Shown here piece after piece: positions 44,002 through 54,520 of a DNA stretch of 64,000 bases; position 1 is the stretch's first letter; each line of letters opens with the position of its first letter. Made by a program: the position numbers and the translations under genes. The notes under the pieces were generated by a model. The model made no database searches, was not told the origin of the DNA, and saw only the letters and a program-made list of their open reading frames with translations. Origin of the DNA: Pseudomonas sp. MM213 (GTDB lineage: Bacteria > Pseudomonadota > Gammaproteobacteria > Pseudomonadales > Pseudomonadaceae); assembly GCF_020423045.1 (NCBI RefSeq), contig NZ_CP081943.1:2852001-2916000 (forward strand). The letters run 5' to 3'.

Positions 44002-44718
44002 TTAGCCGGCTTTTTTGTCGGCCATGACTTTTGGGTAGAAGCGTTTGATGGCCATGTCGGCGTTGTCGATCAGCGTCATGCAGGCCCACACACCGCGTGC
44101 CGCGTCGCGGGCGGCGATGGCGTCGGCCATGTCTTTGTGAATTGGCAGCGTGCGGCGCAGTTCGTCAGGGTCGGCGGCGGAGACTTCAAAAGACACCGCC
44201 AGCAACGCGCCGAGGGCCGGGACCATTTGTTCGATGAATTGATTGTGGCTGGCCGCGAGGATGCACTCGTGGAAGAACTGGTCGGCGCGGTTGTAATCGA
44301 TGCCGCTGTGCACCGCGCGCTCCAGTGCGTTATAGGCCTGAAGCACCGCCTGCACCTGCTCGACGGTCGCCCGCTCGCAGGCCCAGCGCACGGCCATCGG
44401 CTCGATGGTGCGGCGTAAATCAAGGAGGTCGTCGACGAAGTTTTCCGGCAGGCCGCTGCGGGACAGCCAGCCGACGACTTGCGGATCGAAGAGGTTCCAG
44501 CGTCGCACCGGCAATACCCGCGTGCCGACCTTCGGCCCGACTTCGAGCATGCCTTTGGCGACCAGGGTTTTGATGGCTTCGCGGATGACGGTGCGACTGA
44601 CGCCGAGCTGCTCGCCCAGGTCGGCCTCAACCTTGAGGGTTTCGCCGGGTTTTACCTGGCCCGCCGCAATCCAGCAACCCAGCCAATCGACCGTCGATGC
44701 GTGAAAACTGCTGGACAT
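44002..44718 (-). CDS. GntR family regulator, FadR/FCD subfamily
   Basis: A 238-residue regulator. The winged helix is at about 10-75 (LGEQLGVSRTVIREAIKTLV; GMLEVGPKVGTRVLP). The FCD all-helical effector domain follows, with the metal-ligand pattern around DLLDLRRTIEPMAVRWACER, DQFFHECILAASHN and LPIHKDMADAIAARD. It is upstream of the lactonase, dehydrogenase and araFGH-type genes on one strand, so it probably regulates them. The 14-bp motif at its own promoter and at araF supports this. Confidence 0.9.
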   Translation of the reverse strand: MSSSFHASTVDWLGCWIAAGQVKPGETLKVEADLGEQLGVSRTVIREAIKTLVAKGMLEVGPKVGTRVLPVRRWNLFDPQVVGWLSRSGLPENFVDDLLDLRRTIEPMAVRWACERATVEQVQAVLQAYNALERAVHSGIDYNRADQFFHECILAASHNQFIEQMVPALGALLAVSFEVSAADPDELRRTLPIHKDMADAIAARDAARGVWACMTLIDNADMAIKRFYPKVMADKKAG

Positions 44719-44771
44719 GGGCACCTCGATGCAGGGACGGCACAATGCCGTTCGCGATTGTTGCCCACGCT

Positions 44772-44785
44772 AATCATCATACGAT
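44772..44785. promoter_or_regulatory. Candidate autoregulatory operator of the FadR-type regulator
   Basis: AATCATCATACGAT, the exact reverse complement of the motif at 41918-41931, sits 54 bp upstream of the regulator's start codon. Confidence 0.65.
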
Positions 44786-44834
44786 TGGGTGTCAATTTGA
44801 TTTTGAAGCTGAGTAGCGAGATCGCGTTATCGTT

Positions 44835-44901
44835 CTTCGCGGGCAAGCCTCGCTCCTACAGGCGCCGGCGAACTCTGTAGGAGCGAGGCTTGCCCGCGAA
44901 G
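44835..44901. repeat. REPIN, family A
   Basis: Inverted pair of CTTCGCGGGCAAGCCTCGCT with a short loop (67 bp total), between the DUF1285 and regulator genes. Confidence 0.9.
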
Positions 44902-44918
44902 GCGTCAGCACTGACGAC

Positions 44919-45479
44919 TCAAGGCTCGAGGCCGATGGGGAAGAAGATGCCGCCGCTCCATACGCCCAGCCAACGCTGCCCATCGATTTCACGAGTCACC
45001 GCCAACTCCACCAATTGGTAAAACACATTGCGATGAATCAGCGCTTCGAGATTGGAGCGCACATGCACGTAAGGCGCAGGCTCTTGTGTCACCGGATCAA
45101 TCACCACGCGGATCGCATGGTCGGCACCGGCCTCGGCGGTTTCATCCACATGGGTGGTGAAGCGCAAGACCTGGGCTTCACCCTCGCCTTCAACATCCAC
45201 GGCAATCGCCACGAACGGAGCATCGTCAACCTTGATGCCGACTTTCTCGACCGGGGTGATGAGGAAATAATCATCGCCGTCGCGGCGAATGATGGTGGAG
45301 AACAGTTTGACCATCGGCTTGCGCCCGATCGGCGTGCCCAGGTAATACCAGGTGCCGTCGCGGGCGATGCGCATGTCGATGTCGCCGCAGAAGTCGGGGT
45401 TCCACAAGTGGACCGGTGGCAAGCCTTGGGTCTTGGGGATTTGCCCCAACAGGTCGTTGGCTTTTTGCGGGCCACTCAT
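44919..45479 (-). CDS. DUF1285 domain-containing protein
   Basis: A 186-residue protein with the DUF1285 landmarks: CGDIDMRIARDGTWYYLGTP near 30, FSTIIRRDGDDYFLITPVEK near 60, and VIDPVTQEPAPYVHVRSNLE near 125. It lacks a signal peptide and membrane segments. Structures of the family are known, but no function is established to my knowledge. It is 16 bp downstream of the DUF4823 lipoprotein gene and probably co-transcribed with it. Confidence 0.9.
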   Translation of the reverse strand: MSGPQKANDLLGQIPKTQGLPPVHLWNPDFCGDIDMRIARDGTWYYLGTPIGRKPMVKLFSTIIRRDGDDYFLITPVEKVGIKVDDAPFVAIAVDVEGEGEAQVLRFTTHVDETAEAGADHAIRVVIDPVTQEPAPYVHVRSNLEALIHRNVFYQLVELAVTREIDGQRWLGVWSGGIFFPIGLEP

Positions 45480-45495
45480 GGCGTTCTCCTTGGAA

Positions 45496-46104
45496 TTACT
45501 GGTCGCCGAGCCCCAGCAGGCTGCGCGCGTATTGCCGCAGCGGCGGGCCCATCAGGTCTTCTGGCTTTTTGTCGTAGAACGTCAGTAAACCGCCACGACT
45601 CTTGATACGTGCAGTATCAATCAAATACTGGGTGCTGGTCTCGATCAACATGATCTGAATCACGCCGGAGTCGATACCCAGACGATCCACGGCTTCCTGG
45701 TCGAGCCATTCGTCCGTGTTGCCGATACGGTCGTCAGACTTGGCGAAACGGGTGTAGAGCAGGTAATGCGCACCGACCGCACGGGCTTCGCCCATGGCCT
45801 GCTCGAGGCCTTCCGGCGTGTGTGCGCGGCGGACCATCGGGAAGTATTCGATAAAACCGTCGAAGGCGACTTCGGCAATCACGTTAGGTCGCGGGTAGAC
45901 CGCACTGCCCGGCGGCACAAAGGCGCCTTGGGCGATATAGACGAACGAATCCGGCTGAATGCGCAGGTTGTTCACGCGGCGGCTGTCGCTGTGGTCAAGC
46001 AGCCCCACGTCGCTCATGTGGTAGCGAGCTTCTTCAGCCATATCGCTGACATTCATGCAGCCACCAAGCGCCAAAACGGCCAGCAGCAAAACCAGGCTAC
46101 GCAT
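45496..46104 (-). CDS. DUF4823 domain-containing lipoprotein
   Basis: A 202-residue protein with a lipoprotein signal (MRSLVLLLAVLALGGC, cysteine at 16). The mature part matches DUF4823 proteins of Pseudomonas (VYIAQGAFVPPGSAVYPRPN; ARAVGAHYLLYTRFAKSDDR; VIQIMLIETSTQYLIDTARI). The function is unknown. The beta-rich body resembles lipoproteins that respond to envelope state. It is followed directly by the DUF1285 gene. Confidence 0.88.
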   Translation of the reverse strand: MRSLVLLLAVLALGGCMNVSDMAEEARYHMSDVGLLDHSDSRRVNNLRIQPDSFVYIAQGAFVPPGSAVYPRPNVIAEVAFDGFIEYFPMVRRAHTPEGLEQAMGEARAVGAHYLLYTRFAKSDDRIGNTDEWLDQEAVDRLGIDSGVIQIMLIETSTQYLIDTARIKSRGGLLTFYDKKPEDLMGPPLRQYARSLLGLGDQ

Positions 46105-46196
46105 CCTACCCTCCAGAGGCCGGTGACGGAAAACCGGCGAATGGCCATGGGATGCAGCTTCCGCGCCAGCTCATGTTCATCGTCGCCTGACAGATT

Positions 46197-46266
46197 GCCT
46201 TCGCGGGCAAGCCTCGCTCCTACAGGGATTTGCGAATAACTGTAGGAGCGAGGCTTGCCCGCGAAG
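46197..46266. repeat. REPIN, family A
   Basis: Inverted pair of CTTCGCGGGCAAGCCTCGCT, between the moaA stop and the DUF4823 gene. Confidence 0.9.
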
Positions 46267-46274
46267 AGGCCGGT

Positions 46275-47243
46275 TCAGCCGCCGATAATCTTCATGACGG
46301 TCGCACCACCGGAAAACGCCACCTCCTGCTTGTCACCCAAGGCCTTCACCAGGAGTCGCTGCAAAGCCGGCAATGCCTGGTGACGAGGTTTATCCAGCAG
46401 ATCGCCGACATAGTGACGATTGCTCGACGACAGGCAGCCATGCAGCCACCCGGTTGAAGACAGGCGCAGCCGCGAACAGGTTCGGCAGAACGGAACACTT
46501 TCGTTGGCGATTACCCCGAAATAGCCCTGCCCCGGAATTTCATAGCGCACCGCCGTGGCGTCAACCGGAGCATCGGCCTGGAGATACTCATAGCGATCAC
46601 CGATCAGGCTCAACAGCTGTTGCAGGCTGACGAATTGTTGCAGGAATGCGTTGTTGTCGTTGGCCAGGTGGCCCATGCGCATCAGTTCGATGAAGCGCAG
46701 TTCATAGCCACGCTCCAGGCAATAATCGAGCAGCGGCATGACTTGATCGAGGTTCTGCCCGCGCAGCGGCACCATGTTGACCTTGATCTTCATGCCAGCG
46801 GCGCTGGCCTGGTCCATGCCATCGAGCACAGTCGCCAGATCGCCGCCGCGAGCAATGCTGCGGAATGCGCCGGCATCCAGGGTATCAAGGGAAACGTTGA
46901 TGCGACGAATGCCGGCATCGACCAGCAGGGGCAGTTTTTTCGCCAGCAATTGACCATTGGTGGTCAGGCTGATGTCTTGCAGGCCCATCTGCCCGACGGC
47001 GGTCATGAAGGCTTCGAGTTTGGGGCTGACCAACGGCTCACCGCCGGTGATGCGCAGCCGTTCGATCCCCGCCGCCTCGATCAAGTAGGCAACGCCGCGT
47101 GCCATGGCTTCGGCCGACAGTTCATCCTGCGCAGCAACCAGCCGCTTGCCGTTAGGCACGCAATAGGTACACGCGTAATTGCAGGCGGAGGTCAGGCTGA
47201 TTCGCAGATTACGAAAACGCCTGCCTTGACGGTCAACGATCAT
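46275..47243 (-). CDS. moaA: GTP 3',8-cyclase (molybdenum cofactor biosynthesis protein A)
   Basis: A 322-residue radical-SAM enzyme that starts molybdenum cofactor synthesis from GTP. The SAM cluster motif is in SACNYACTYCVPNGKR near 18-30. The second 4Fe-4S site is VPFCRTCSRLRLSSTGWLHG with the next Cys following. The C-terminal double glycine (MKIIGG) needed for activity is present. The ATG at 47243 is preferred over a GTG two codons upstream because GGAG lies at proper spacing. No other moa gene is adjacent, as is usual for one of the Pseudomonas moaA copies. Confidence 0.93.
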   Translation of the reverse strand: MIVDRQGRRFRNLRISLTSACNYACTYCVPNGKRLVAAQDELSAEAMARGVAYLIEAAGIERLRITGGEPLVSPKLEAFMTAVGQMGLQDISLTTNGQLLAKKLPLLVDAGIRRINVSLDTLDAGAFRSIARGGDLATVLDGMDQASAAGMKIKVNMVPLRGQNLDQVMPLLDYCLERGYELRFIELMRMGHLANDNNAFLQQFVSLQQLLSLIGDRYEYLQADAPVDATAVRYEIPGQGYFGVIANESVPFCRTCSRLRLSSTGWLHGCLSSSNRHYVGDLLDKPRHQALPALQRLLVKALGDKQEVAFSGGATVMKIIGG

Positions 47244-47381
47244 GGTCACTCCGGCACAAGGAATTCGGACGACGTAAAACTTGACTCACAAATCAAGTTT
47301 TAGCAAGTCCCATGCCTGAGTATATTACTGAGGTACTGCGCCATATAGCGAAATCATGGCGCAATAAGGCAACTGAATGAC

Positions 47382-48020
47382 TCAGCTACTCGGCGTGTCG
47401 GTGTCGCGCTTGCGCTTGTTGCCCATGCGCACGCCGATGTCCATCAGGAACTGGAAGAAGCCTTCCTGATCTTCCAGCACATTGCTCCAGAACGGCGAGT
47501 GATACAGCGCCACGGCGCCGTGCACCAGCGCCCAGGATGCGCAGTAATGGAAGTAAGGCGGCACGTCTTCGAGCTTGCCTTCGCTGATCCGGCCCTTGAT
47601 CAGCAGGGTCAGGCGTTCGAAGTTCGAGGCGCGAATCTTGTGCAGCTCCTCGATCATCTCCGGCACCTGATTGCCCTTGACCACCTTTTCTTCCAGGCGA
47701 TCGAACAAGCGGTAACGTTGCGGATCGCGCATGCGGAATTCGAAGTAGGCCCGGGACAGCGCTTCCTTGTCCTTGTCGACATCGGCCGAATGCAACAGCT
47801 CGTTCAAATCACGCTCGTAATCGAGCATCAGGCGCAGGTAGATCTCCGCCTTGGATTTGAAGTGCTTGTAGATTGTGCCTTTGCCGATACCGACGGCATC
47901 AGCAATCATCTCGACGGTGACACTGTCTTCACCTTGGTCGAGGAACAGCTTGAGCGCGGTATCGAGAATTTCTTGCTCGCGGCGACGAAATTCACGGACC
48001 TTACGAGGTTCTTTATGCAT
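47382..48020 (-). CDS. TetR/AcrR family transcriptional regulator
   Basis: A 212-residue regulator. The TetR helix-turn-helix is at about 10-60 (REQEILDTALKLFLDQGEDS; IADAVGIGKGTIYKHFKSKA). The C-terminal ligand domain is typical in size, and the tail is basic (GNKRKRDTDTPSS). The position beside the RgsA region and tatD agrees with the P. aeruginosa PA2957 location. The target is not evident. The 342-bp gap to tatD contains the small RNA. Confidence 0.9.
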   Translation of the reverse strand: MHKEPRKVREFRRREQEILDTALKLFLDQGEDSVTVEMIADAVGIGKGTIYKHFKSKAEIYLRLMLDYERDLNELLHSADVDKDKEALSRAYFEFRMRDPQRYRLFDRLEEKVVKGNQVPEMIEELHKIRASNFERLTLLIKGRISEGKLEDVPPYFHYCASWALVHGAVALYHSPFWSNVLEDQEGFFQFLMDIGVRMGNKRKRDTDTPSS

Positions 48021-48235
48021 AAGAAAAGGTCTGTCGGGGTCAAAATTCGAAGCCGCGTATTATGCCTAACTTGCGGCAAAATGCACGGATCATCCTTCCA
48101 TATCTGTGTTTCTAGATGAATTCTGTCAGCACCAGCTTTTAATGAGAACTCTTCCGAAGCGCCTGTATTCCAAAATTGTTTAAAAACCTGGGCCGGTAAA
48201 CTGGACTCAGCGCAATACTGATCAATACTTCAACT

Positions 48236-48353
48236 GTCGGCGGGGCATCTCCCCCAAGTGCCGCGTCGATATTGGTACCAACGGACCGCGTACCATTGTT
48301 TTACTCCTAATGGTCTTAACCCGGATTCACCCCCCAGAACCCGGGTTTTTTTT
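48236..48353 (+). ncRNA. rgsA: Probable small RNA RgsA (P16)
   Basis: The gap between the tetR and tatD genes has no gene but a strong + strand terminator, which neither flanking minus-strand gene can use. A -10-like CAATACT at 48223-48229 suits RpoS promoters and would start an RNA near 48236, giving about 118 nt. A hairpin ACCATT...AATGGT (48292-48314) precedes the terminator. RgsA of P. aeruginosa is about 120 nt and is encoded next to the tatD homologue PA2959. Identity rests on position, size and terminator, since I cannot align the sequence. An imperfect GacA-box-like TGTCAG-N6-CTTTTA lies at 48124-48141. Confidence 0.7.
48318..48353 (+). terminator. Intrinsic terminator of the RgsA-like RNA
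   Basis: AACCCGG (48318-48324) pairs with CCGGGTT (48341-48347), followed by a T-run to 48353. It is directional to the + strand; the reverse strand lacks a T-run. Confidence 0.85.
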
Positions 48354-48362
48354 GCCTGCGAT

Positions 48363-49148
48363 TTAACCTTTCACATGCGCCAGCGGGAACAGTCGCTTGA
48401 AGTTCTCGGTCGTCTGCGCGGCAAATCGATCGTAGGATTCACCGCGTAGCATTGCCAGAAACTCTGCCACTTCCCGCACATATTGCGGCAGGTTCGGCTT
48501 GCCGCGATAAGGGATCGGCGCCAGGTACGGCGAGTCGGTTTCCACCAGCAATCGGTCGGCAGGCACTTTACTGGCCACGTCACGCAGCGCATCGGCGTTG
48601 CGGAAAGTGACGATGCCAGACAGGGAAATGTAATAACCCATGTCCAGCGCCGCTTTGGCCATGTCCCAATCTTCGGTAAAGCAATGCAAAACGCCGGCCT
48701 GGGGCAAAGCGGCCTCGCGCAGCAGGTTCAGCGTGTCCGCCCGGGCACCGCGTGTGTGAATGATCACCGGTTTGCCGGTCTGCTGCGCGGCTTGCAGGTG
48801 CAAGCGAAACGACTCCTGCTGCAACTCCGCCGCTTCAGGTTCGTAGTGGTAATCCAGGCCGGTTTCACCAATCGCGACCACACGCGGATGATTGAGCTCC
48901 TGCAGCAGCCAATCCAGCGCTGGCGCAGCGCCCGGCTGCACGTCCAACGGGTGCACGCCGACCGAACAGTCGACATCGTCATAACGTTCGGCCAGGGCTT
49001 TGACATCGGCGGCGTTGTCGACGCTGACGCCGATACACAGAAAGTGCCCTACCCCGCGCTGGCGGGCCGCATCGAGTGCGGCATCCAGCGAGCCGTCATG
49101 GGCGGCGAGGTCAAGGCGATCAAGGTGACAATGGGAATCTACGAGCAT
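48363..49148 (-). CDS. TatD family metal-dependent hydrolase
   Basis: A 261-residue TIM-barrel hydrolase (YcfH/TatD family). Metal motifs: VDSHCHLDRLDL at the N-terminus, GETGLDYHYE near 93, PVIIHTRGAR near 127, VLHCFTEDW near 152 and VETDSPYLAPIPYRGKPNLP near 204. Such enzymes are linked to DNA or D-aminoacyl-tRNA hydrolysis; the substrate here is open. It is last in the plsX-to-tatD block, 15 bp after pilZ. Confidence 0.92.
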   Translation of the reverse strand: MLVDSHCHLDRLDLAAHDGSLDAALDAARQRGVGHFLCIGVSVDNAADVKALAERYDDVDCSVGVHPLDVQPGAAPALDWLLQELNHPRVVAIGETGLDYHYEPEAAELQQESFRLHLQAAQQTGKPVIIHTRGARADTLNLLREAALPQAGVLHCFTEDWDMAKAALDMGYYISLSGIVTFRNADALRDVASKVPADRLLVETDSPYLAPIPYRGKPNLPQYVREVAEFLAMLRGESYDRFAAQTTENFKRLFPLAHVKG

Positions 49149-49163
49149 AAAAAGGGCTGCAAC

Positions 49164-49520
49164 TTACATCGTATGAGTGGGACGGTCGGACTTCAGGGCT
49201 CCGGCCAGGTGGGTTTCGATTCGACTGCGCGCGGTGTCGTCACCGTCGTTGAACTGCACGCCGACGCCCGCGGCCCGGTTGCCTTGCGCGCCTTTGGGGG
49301 TGATCCAGGCAACCTTGCCGGCGACCGGAATTTTCTCCGGCTCGTCCATCAGGTTCAGCAGCATGAATACCTCATCGCCCAACTTGTAGCTCTTGTTGGT
49401 CGGGATAAACAGGCCACCGTTCTTGATGAAGGGCATGTAGGCCGCGTAGAGCACGGAGTTGTCCTTGATGGTCAGGGACAAAATGCCGTTGCGCGGCCCC
49501 GGATTGACGGCTTCATTCAT
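49164..49520 (-). CDS. pilZ: Type IV pilus assembly protein PilZ
   Basis: 118 residues, the length of P. aeruginosa PilZ, with the same body (NGILSLTIKDNSVLYAAYMP; KNGGLFIPTNKSYKLGDEVF; ITPKGAQGNRAAGVGVQFND). It lacks the RxxxR cyclic-di-GMP motif, as does the founding member, and acts in pilus biogenesis through PilB/FimX. The start at 49520 is used because the longer frame adds four residues absent from the family. It is downstream of holB, as in other pseudomonads. Confidence 0.92.
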   Translation of the reverse strand: MNEAVNPGPRNGILSLTIKDNSVLYAAYMPFIKNGGLFIPTNKSYKLGDEVFMLLNLMDEPEKIPVAGKVAWITPKGAQGNRAAGVGVQFNDGDDTARSRIETHLAGALKSDRPTHTM

Positions 49521-49562
49521 GCTGACCTCCACTGCTGATGTTCAGAGGATAGGCCCAGTCGG

Positions 49563-51183
<1,621 letters not shown>

Positions 51184-51193
51184 TTAGTCAGAA

Positions 51194-52414
51194 TCATTGC
51201 GGGCTTTGCGGCACGGTTGCATCCGATTCGGGCGCGGGTGCAGCAGCGGGCTCTTTAGCAGGTTCTTCAGTCGTTTCTTCAGCCGGCTCTGGCGGCGTCA
51301 CTGGCGCCAACGCCTCCGGGGCCGGGTCAGGCGAAGCCGCCGGGATCGGAGCCTGCTCATTCGTCGCCTCTGGCGCGGTGACCGGCGCCGGGCTGGAGCG
51401 GTAATCGGCGCGACGCTTGAGCTGGAATTCACGCACCGCGCTGTTGTGAGCATCCAGATCATCGGAGAACACGTGGCTGCCATCGCCGCGCGCGACAAAA
51501 TACAGACTGTTGCCGGCCACCGGGTTGAGTGCCGCATGGATCGCTTCGCGGCCGACCATCGCGATCGGCGTCGGCGGCAGGCCGGAGATCACGTAGGTGT
51601 TGTAAGGGGTCGCTTCCTTGAGATGGGCGCGGGTCAACTTGCCGTTGTAGCGATCACCGAGACCGTAGATCACGGTCGGATCGGTCTGCAACAGCATGCC
51701 CATTTCCATGCGCCGCACGAACACGCCAGCAATCTGGCCACGCTCTTGCGGTACGCCGGTTTCCTTTTCCACCAGCGAGGCCATGATCAACGCCTGGTAG
51801 GGTTCGGTGTACGGCACGTCAGCCGCACGCTGCCCCCACTCCTTGGCCAGGACTTCGTCGAGGCGGTCGTAGGCTTTTTTCAGCAGCTCGACGTCCGTCA
51901 TGCCACGCACGAAACGGTAGGTGTCCGGGAAGAATCGCCCTTCCGGGAAGATCCCGGCGTGACCGAGCTTGTCCATCACTTCGCTATCGCTCAAACCGTT
52001 CAGCGTCTGCTCAAGTTTTTCATCCTTGGCCAGCGCAGCACGCACTTGATGGAAATTCCAGCCTTCGACCAGCGTCAGGCTGTACTGCACCATTTCCCCG
52101 CGTTTCCACAGGTCGATCAGGTTTTCCACCGTCATGCCGGGCTGCATGCGGTACTCACCTTTGTGCAACGGTTGCCCGGCCAGGTTGAAGCGCCAGTACA
52201 CACGCAACCAGAAAGCGTCCTTGATGACGCCATCGGCTTCGAGTCGATAGAAAGTGCGGGTGGGTGTCGTGCCTTTGGGCACTTCCAGGAGTTGTTCCTG
52301 GGTAATGTTCAGCGGCTGTTCCAGCGCCGAATGAATCTTCCAGGCCGAAGCGCCCAGACACAGCCCTGCCAGAACCAATCCGGTTTCCAGCAGCAGCAAG
52401 AATTTACGTCTCAC
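51194..52414 (-). CDS. mltG: Endolytic murein transglycosylase MltG with low-complexity tail
   Basis: 406 residues. A single N-terminal membrane segment (FLLLLETGLVLAGLCLGASA) anchors a periplasmic YceG/MltG domain, with the catalytic Glu in ALIMASLVEKETGVPQERGQ and the following LLQTDPTVIYGL and PYNTYVISGLPPTPI. The enzyme cuts new glycan strands and limits their length. After about residue 335 the chain is a Pro/Ala/Glu/Thr-rich tail absent from the E. coli protein. The start is GTG. It lies between pabC and tmk in the conserved order. Confidence 0.93.
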   Translation of the reverse strand: MRRKFLLLLETGLVLAGLCLGASAWKIHSALEQPLNITQEQLLEVPKGTTPTRTFYRLEADGVIKDAFWLRVYWRFNLAGQPLHKGEYRMQPGMTVENLIDLWKRGEMVQYSLTLVEGWNFHQVRAALAKDEKLEQTLNGLSDSEVMDKLGHAGIFPEGRFFPDTYRFVRGMTDVELLKKAYDRLDEVLAKEWGQRAADVPYTEPYQALIMASLVEKETGVPQERGQIAGVFVRRMEMGMLLQTDPTVIYGLGDRYNGKLTRAHLKEATPYNTYVISGLPPTPIAMVGREAIHAALNPVAGNSLYFVARGDGSHVFSDDLDAHNSAVREFQLKRRADYRSSPAPVTAPEATNEQAPIPAASPDPAPEALAPVTPPEPAEETTEEPAKEPAAAPAPESDATVPQSPQ

Positions 52415-52417
52415 GTA

Positions 52418-53233
52418 TCAAGCATCCAGTAGCGCGCGGGCAATGGTTTGGAGTTTACGGGTGAGCGGCCCAACCGGCCAGCTCAGAGCTGCATAGGCGC
52501 GCACCGGCCAAACGCCATACACGCTGTTGCAGATAAAGACCTCATCAGCCCATTGCAGCTGTTCGAGGGTGATGTCGGTGATTTGCGTGGGAATCCCCAG
52601 CGACTCGGCTTGAAACAATAATTCGGCGCGCATCACACCGGCCACGCCGCAGCGCTTGAGATCGGCAGTGATCAACACGCCATCGCGAACCAGGAACAGA
52701 TTACTGAACACACCCTCAATCACCCGCCCGGCCTGATCGAGCATCAAGCCTTCGGCATGCTCGGTGTCTTGCCATTCGGAACGGGCGATGACTTGCTCAA
52801 GACGGTTCAGGTGTTTGAGCCCGGCGAGCAAGGGTTGTCTGGACAGTCGTGTGGCGCAAGGAAACAGGCGAACGCCCTGCTCCGCATGTACGACAGGGTA
52901 AGCGGCAGGCGGGTTGCCCTGAAGAATGCGTCGGGCCTGGGCCGCAGGATCTGGCGCGTAACCGCGCAGGCTGTCGCCGCGGGTGAGGATGAGTTTGAGC
53001 ACGCCCTCGCCCAGTGCTGCAGCGTAGGCCAGCAGCTCGCTGCGGATCAGCGCGTGATCGGCCGTGATCGCCAGGCGTGAACAGCCTTGCGCCAGGCGCG
53101 ACAGATGCCGGTCCAGCAACAGCGGCTGCCCGTTCCGCACGGCAATGGTCTCGAACAGACCATCACCGTAAGCCAGGCCGCGATCCTTCAGCGACAGAGC
53201 GTCAGCCGGCTGACCGTCGACCCAGCTGTCCAT
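52418..53233 (-). CDS. pabC: Aminodeoxychorismate lyase
   Basis: A 271-residue PLP enzyme of fold type IV that makes p-aminobenzoate for folate. The N-terminal DRGLAYGDGLFETIAVRNGQ is the family hallmark. The PLP lysine is in LAGLKHLNRLEQVIARSEW, and EGVFSNLFLVRDGVLITADL follows. The start ATG overlaps the fabF stop by one base, so translation is coupled. Confidence 0.93.
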   Translation of the reverse strand: MDSWVDGQPADALSLKDRGLAYGDGLFETIAVRNGQPLLLDRHLSRLAQGCSRLAITADHALIRSELLAYAAALGEGVLKLILTRGDSLRGYAPDPAAQARRILQGNPPAAYPVVHAEQGVRLFPCATRLSRQPLLAGLKHLNRLEQVIARSEWQDTEHAEGLMLDQAGRVIEGVFSNLFLVRDGVLITADLKRCGVAGVMRAELLFQAESLGIPTQITDITLEQLQWADEVFICNSVYGVWPVRAYAALSWPVGPLTRKLQTIARALLDA

Positions 53234-54477
53234 CAGTCAGCGAACCGGCGGAACACCAGCGAGCCGTTGGTACCGCCAAACCCGAAGGAGTTGGACAGGA
53301 CCACATCGATGTCCATGTTGCGCGCAGTGTGCGGCACGAAGTCCAGGTCGCAGCCTTCGTCCGGCTCGTCGAGGTTGATGGTCGGCGGTGCCACCTGGCT
53401 ATTGATCGCCAGCACACTGAAGATCGCCTCGACTGCGCCCGCCGCACCCAACAGGTGACCGGTCATGGACTTGGTCGAGCTGACCGCCAGCTTGTAGGCG
53501 TGATCGCCGAACACCGACTTGATCGCGCAGGCTTCGGCAAGGTCGCCGGCCGAAGTCGATGTACCGTGGGCATTGATGTACTGGACTTGATCGCTATTGA
53601 TCTTCGCATCGCGCAGGGCGTTGGAAATGCAACGAGCAGCACCCGCACCGTCAGCCGGCGGCGACGTCATGTGGTAGGCATCGCCACTGGTGCCAAAGCC
53701 GATCAGCTCGGCGTAGATGGTTGCGCCGCGAGCCTTGGCGTGTTCCAGCTCTTCAAGCACCAGCGCACCGGCACCGTCGGACAGGACGAAGCCGTCACGG
53801 CCCTTGTCCCATGGACGGCTGGCGCGGGTCGGCTCGTCGTTGCGGGTCGACAGCGCGCGGGAGGCACCGAAGCCGCCCATGCCCAGACCGCAAGCCGCCA
53901 TCTCGGCGCCGCCGGCAATCATCACGTCGGCTTCGTCGTACATGATGTTGCGAGCTGCCATGCCGATGCAGTGCGTACCGGTGGTGCACGCTGTGGCGAT
54001 GGCGTAGTTAGGTCCCTGTGCACCCAGGTGGATCGACAGGAAACCGGAAATCATATTGATGATCGAGCCAGGCACGAAAAACGGAGAGATCCGTCGTGGG
54101 CCGGAATCATGCAGCGTGCGGCTGGTTTCTTCGATATTGGTCAGACCGCCAATACCAGAACCCATGGCCACGCCGATGCGCTCACGGTTGGCGTCGGTGA
54201 CTTCAAGACCGGCGTTACGCACCGCCTGAAAACCTGCGGCCAGACCGTACTGAATGAACAGGTCGAGCTTGCGAGCTTCCTTGACCGACAGGTATTCCTC
54301 GACATTGAAGCCCTTTACCGAGCCGCCAAAACGGGTGGAATAGGCAGAAAGGTCGGTGTGTTCGATCAGACCAATGCCACTACGGCCAGCCAGAATGCCC
54401 TGCCAACTGCTCGGCACATCCGTGCCCAGTGGCGACAACATACCCATACCGGTGACTACGACGCGTCTACGCGACAC
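53233..54477 (-). CDS. fabF: 3-oxoacyl-[ACP] synthase II (beta-ketoacyl-ACP synthase II)
   Basis: A 414-residue condensing enzyme of fatty-acid elongation. Catalytic Cys is in [18 protein letters not shown]. Histidines are in [14 protein letters not shown] and [17 protein letters not shown], the latter with the active-site lysine. The start is the GTG at 54477, behind AAGGAG, which gives [17 protein letters not shown] and the standard length; a longer ATG frame adds 11 unlikely residues. A hairpin terminator stands between acpP and this gene, so FabF may be made at lower level than ACP. Confidence 0.95.
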   Translation of the reverse strand: MSRRRVVVTGMGMLSPLGTDVPSSWQGILAGRSGIGLIEHTDLSAYSTRFGGSVKGFNVEEYLSVKEARKLDLFIQYGLAAGFQAVRNAGLEVTDANRERIGVAMGSGIGGLTNIEETSRTLHDSGPRRISPFFVPGSIINMISGFLSIHLGAQGPNYAIATACTTGTHCIGMAARNIMYDEADVMIAGGAEMAACGLGMGGFGASRALSTRNDEPTRASRPWDKGRDGFVLSDGAGALVLEELEHAKARGATIYAELIGFGTSGDAYHMTSPPADGAGAARCISNALRDAKINSDQVQYINAHGTSTSAGDLAEACAIKSVFGDHAYKLAVSSTKSMTGHLLGAAGAVEAIFSVLAINSQVAPPTINLDEPDEGCDLDFVPHTARNMDIDVVLSNSFGFGGTNGSLVFRRFAD

Positions 54478-54520
54478 AGCACTCTCCTTTTTCAAATGAC
54501 GACTTTGCATCAGGCCTAAA

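Noticed and set aside
25557..45000. Sugar cluster as a recently acquired genomic island
   Set aside because: No integrase, transposase, tRNA or attachment repeats; REP elements and base composition look like the rest of the window.
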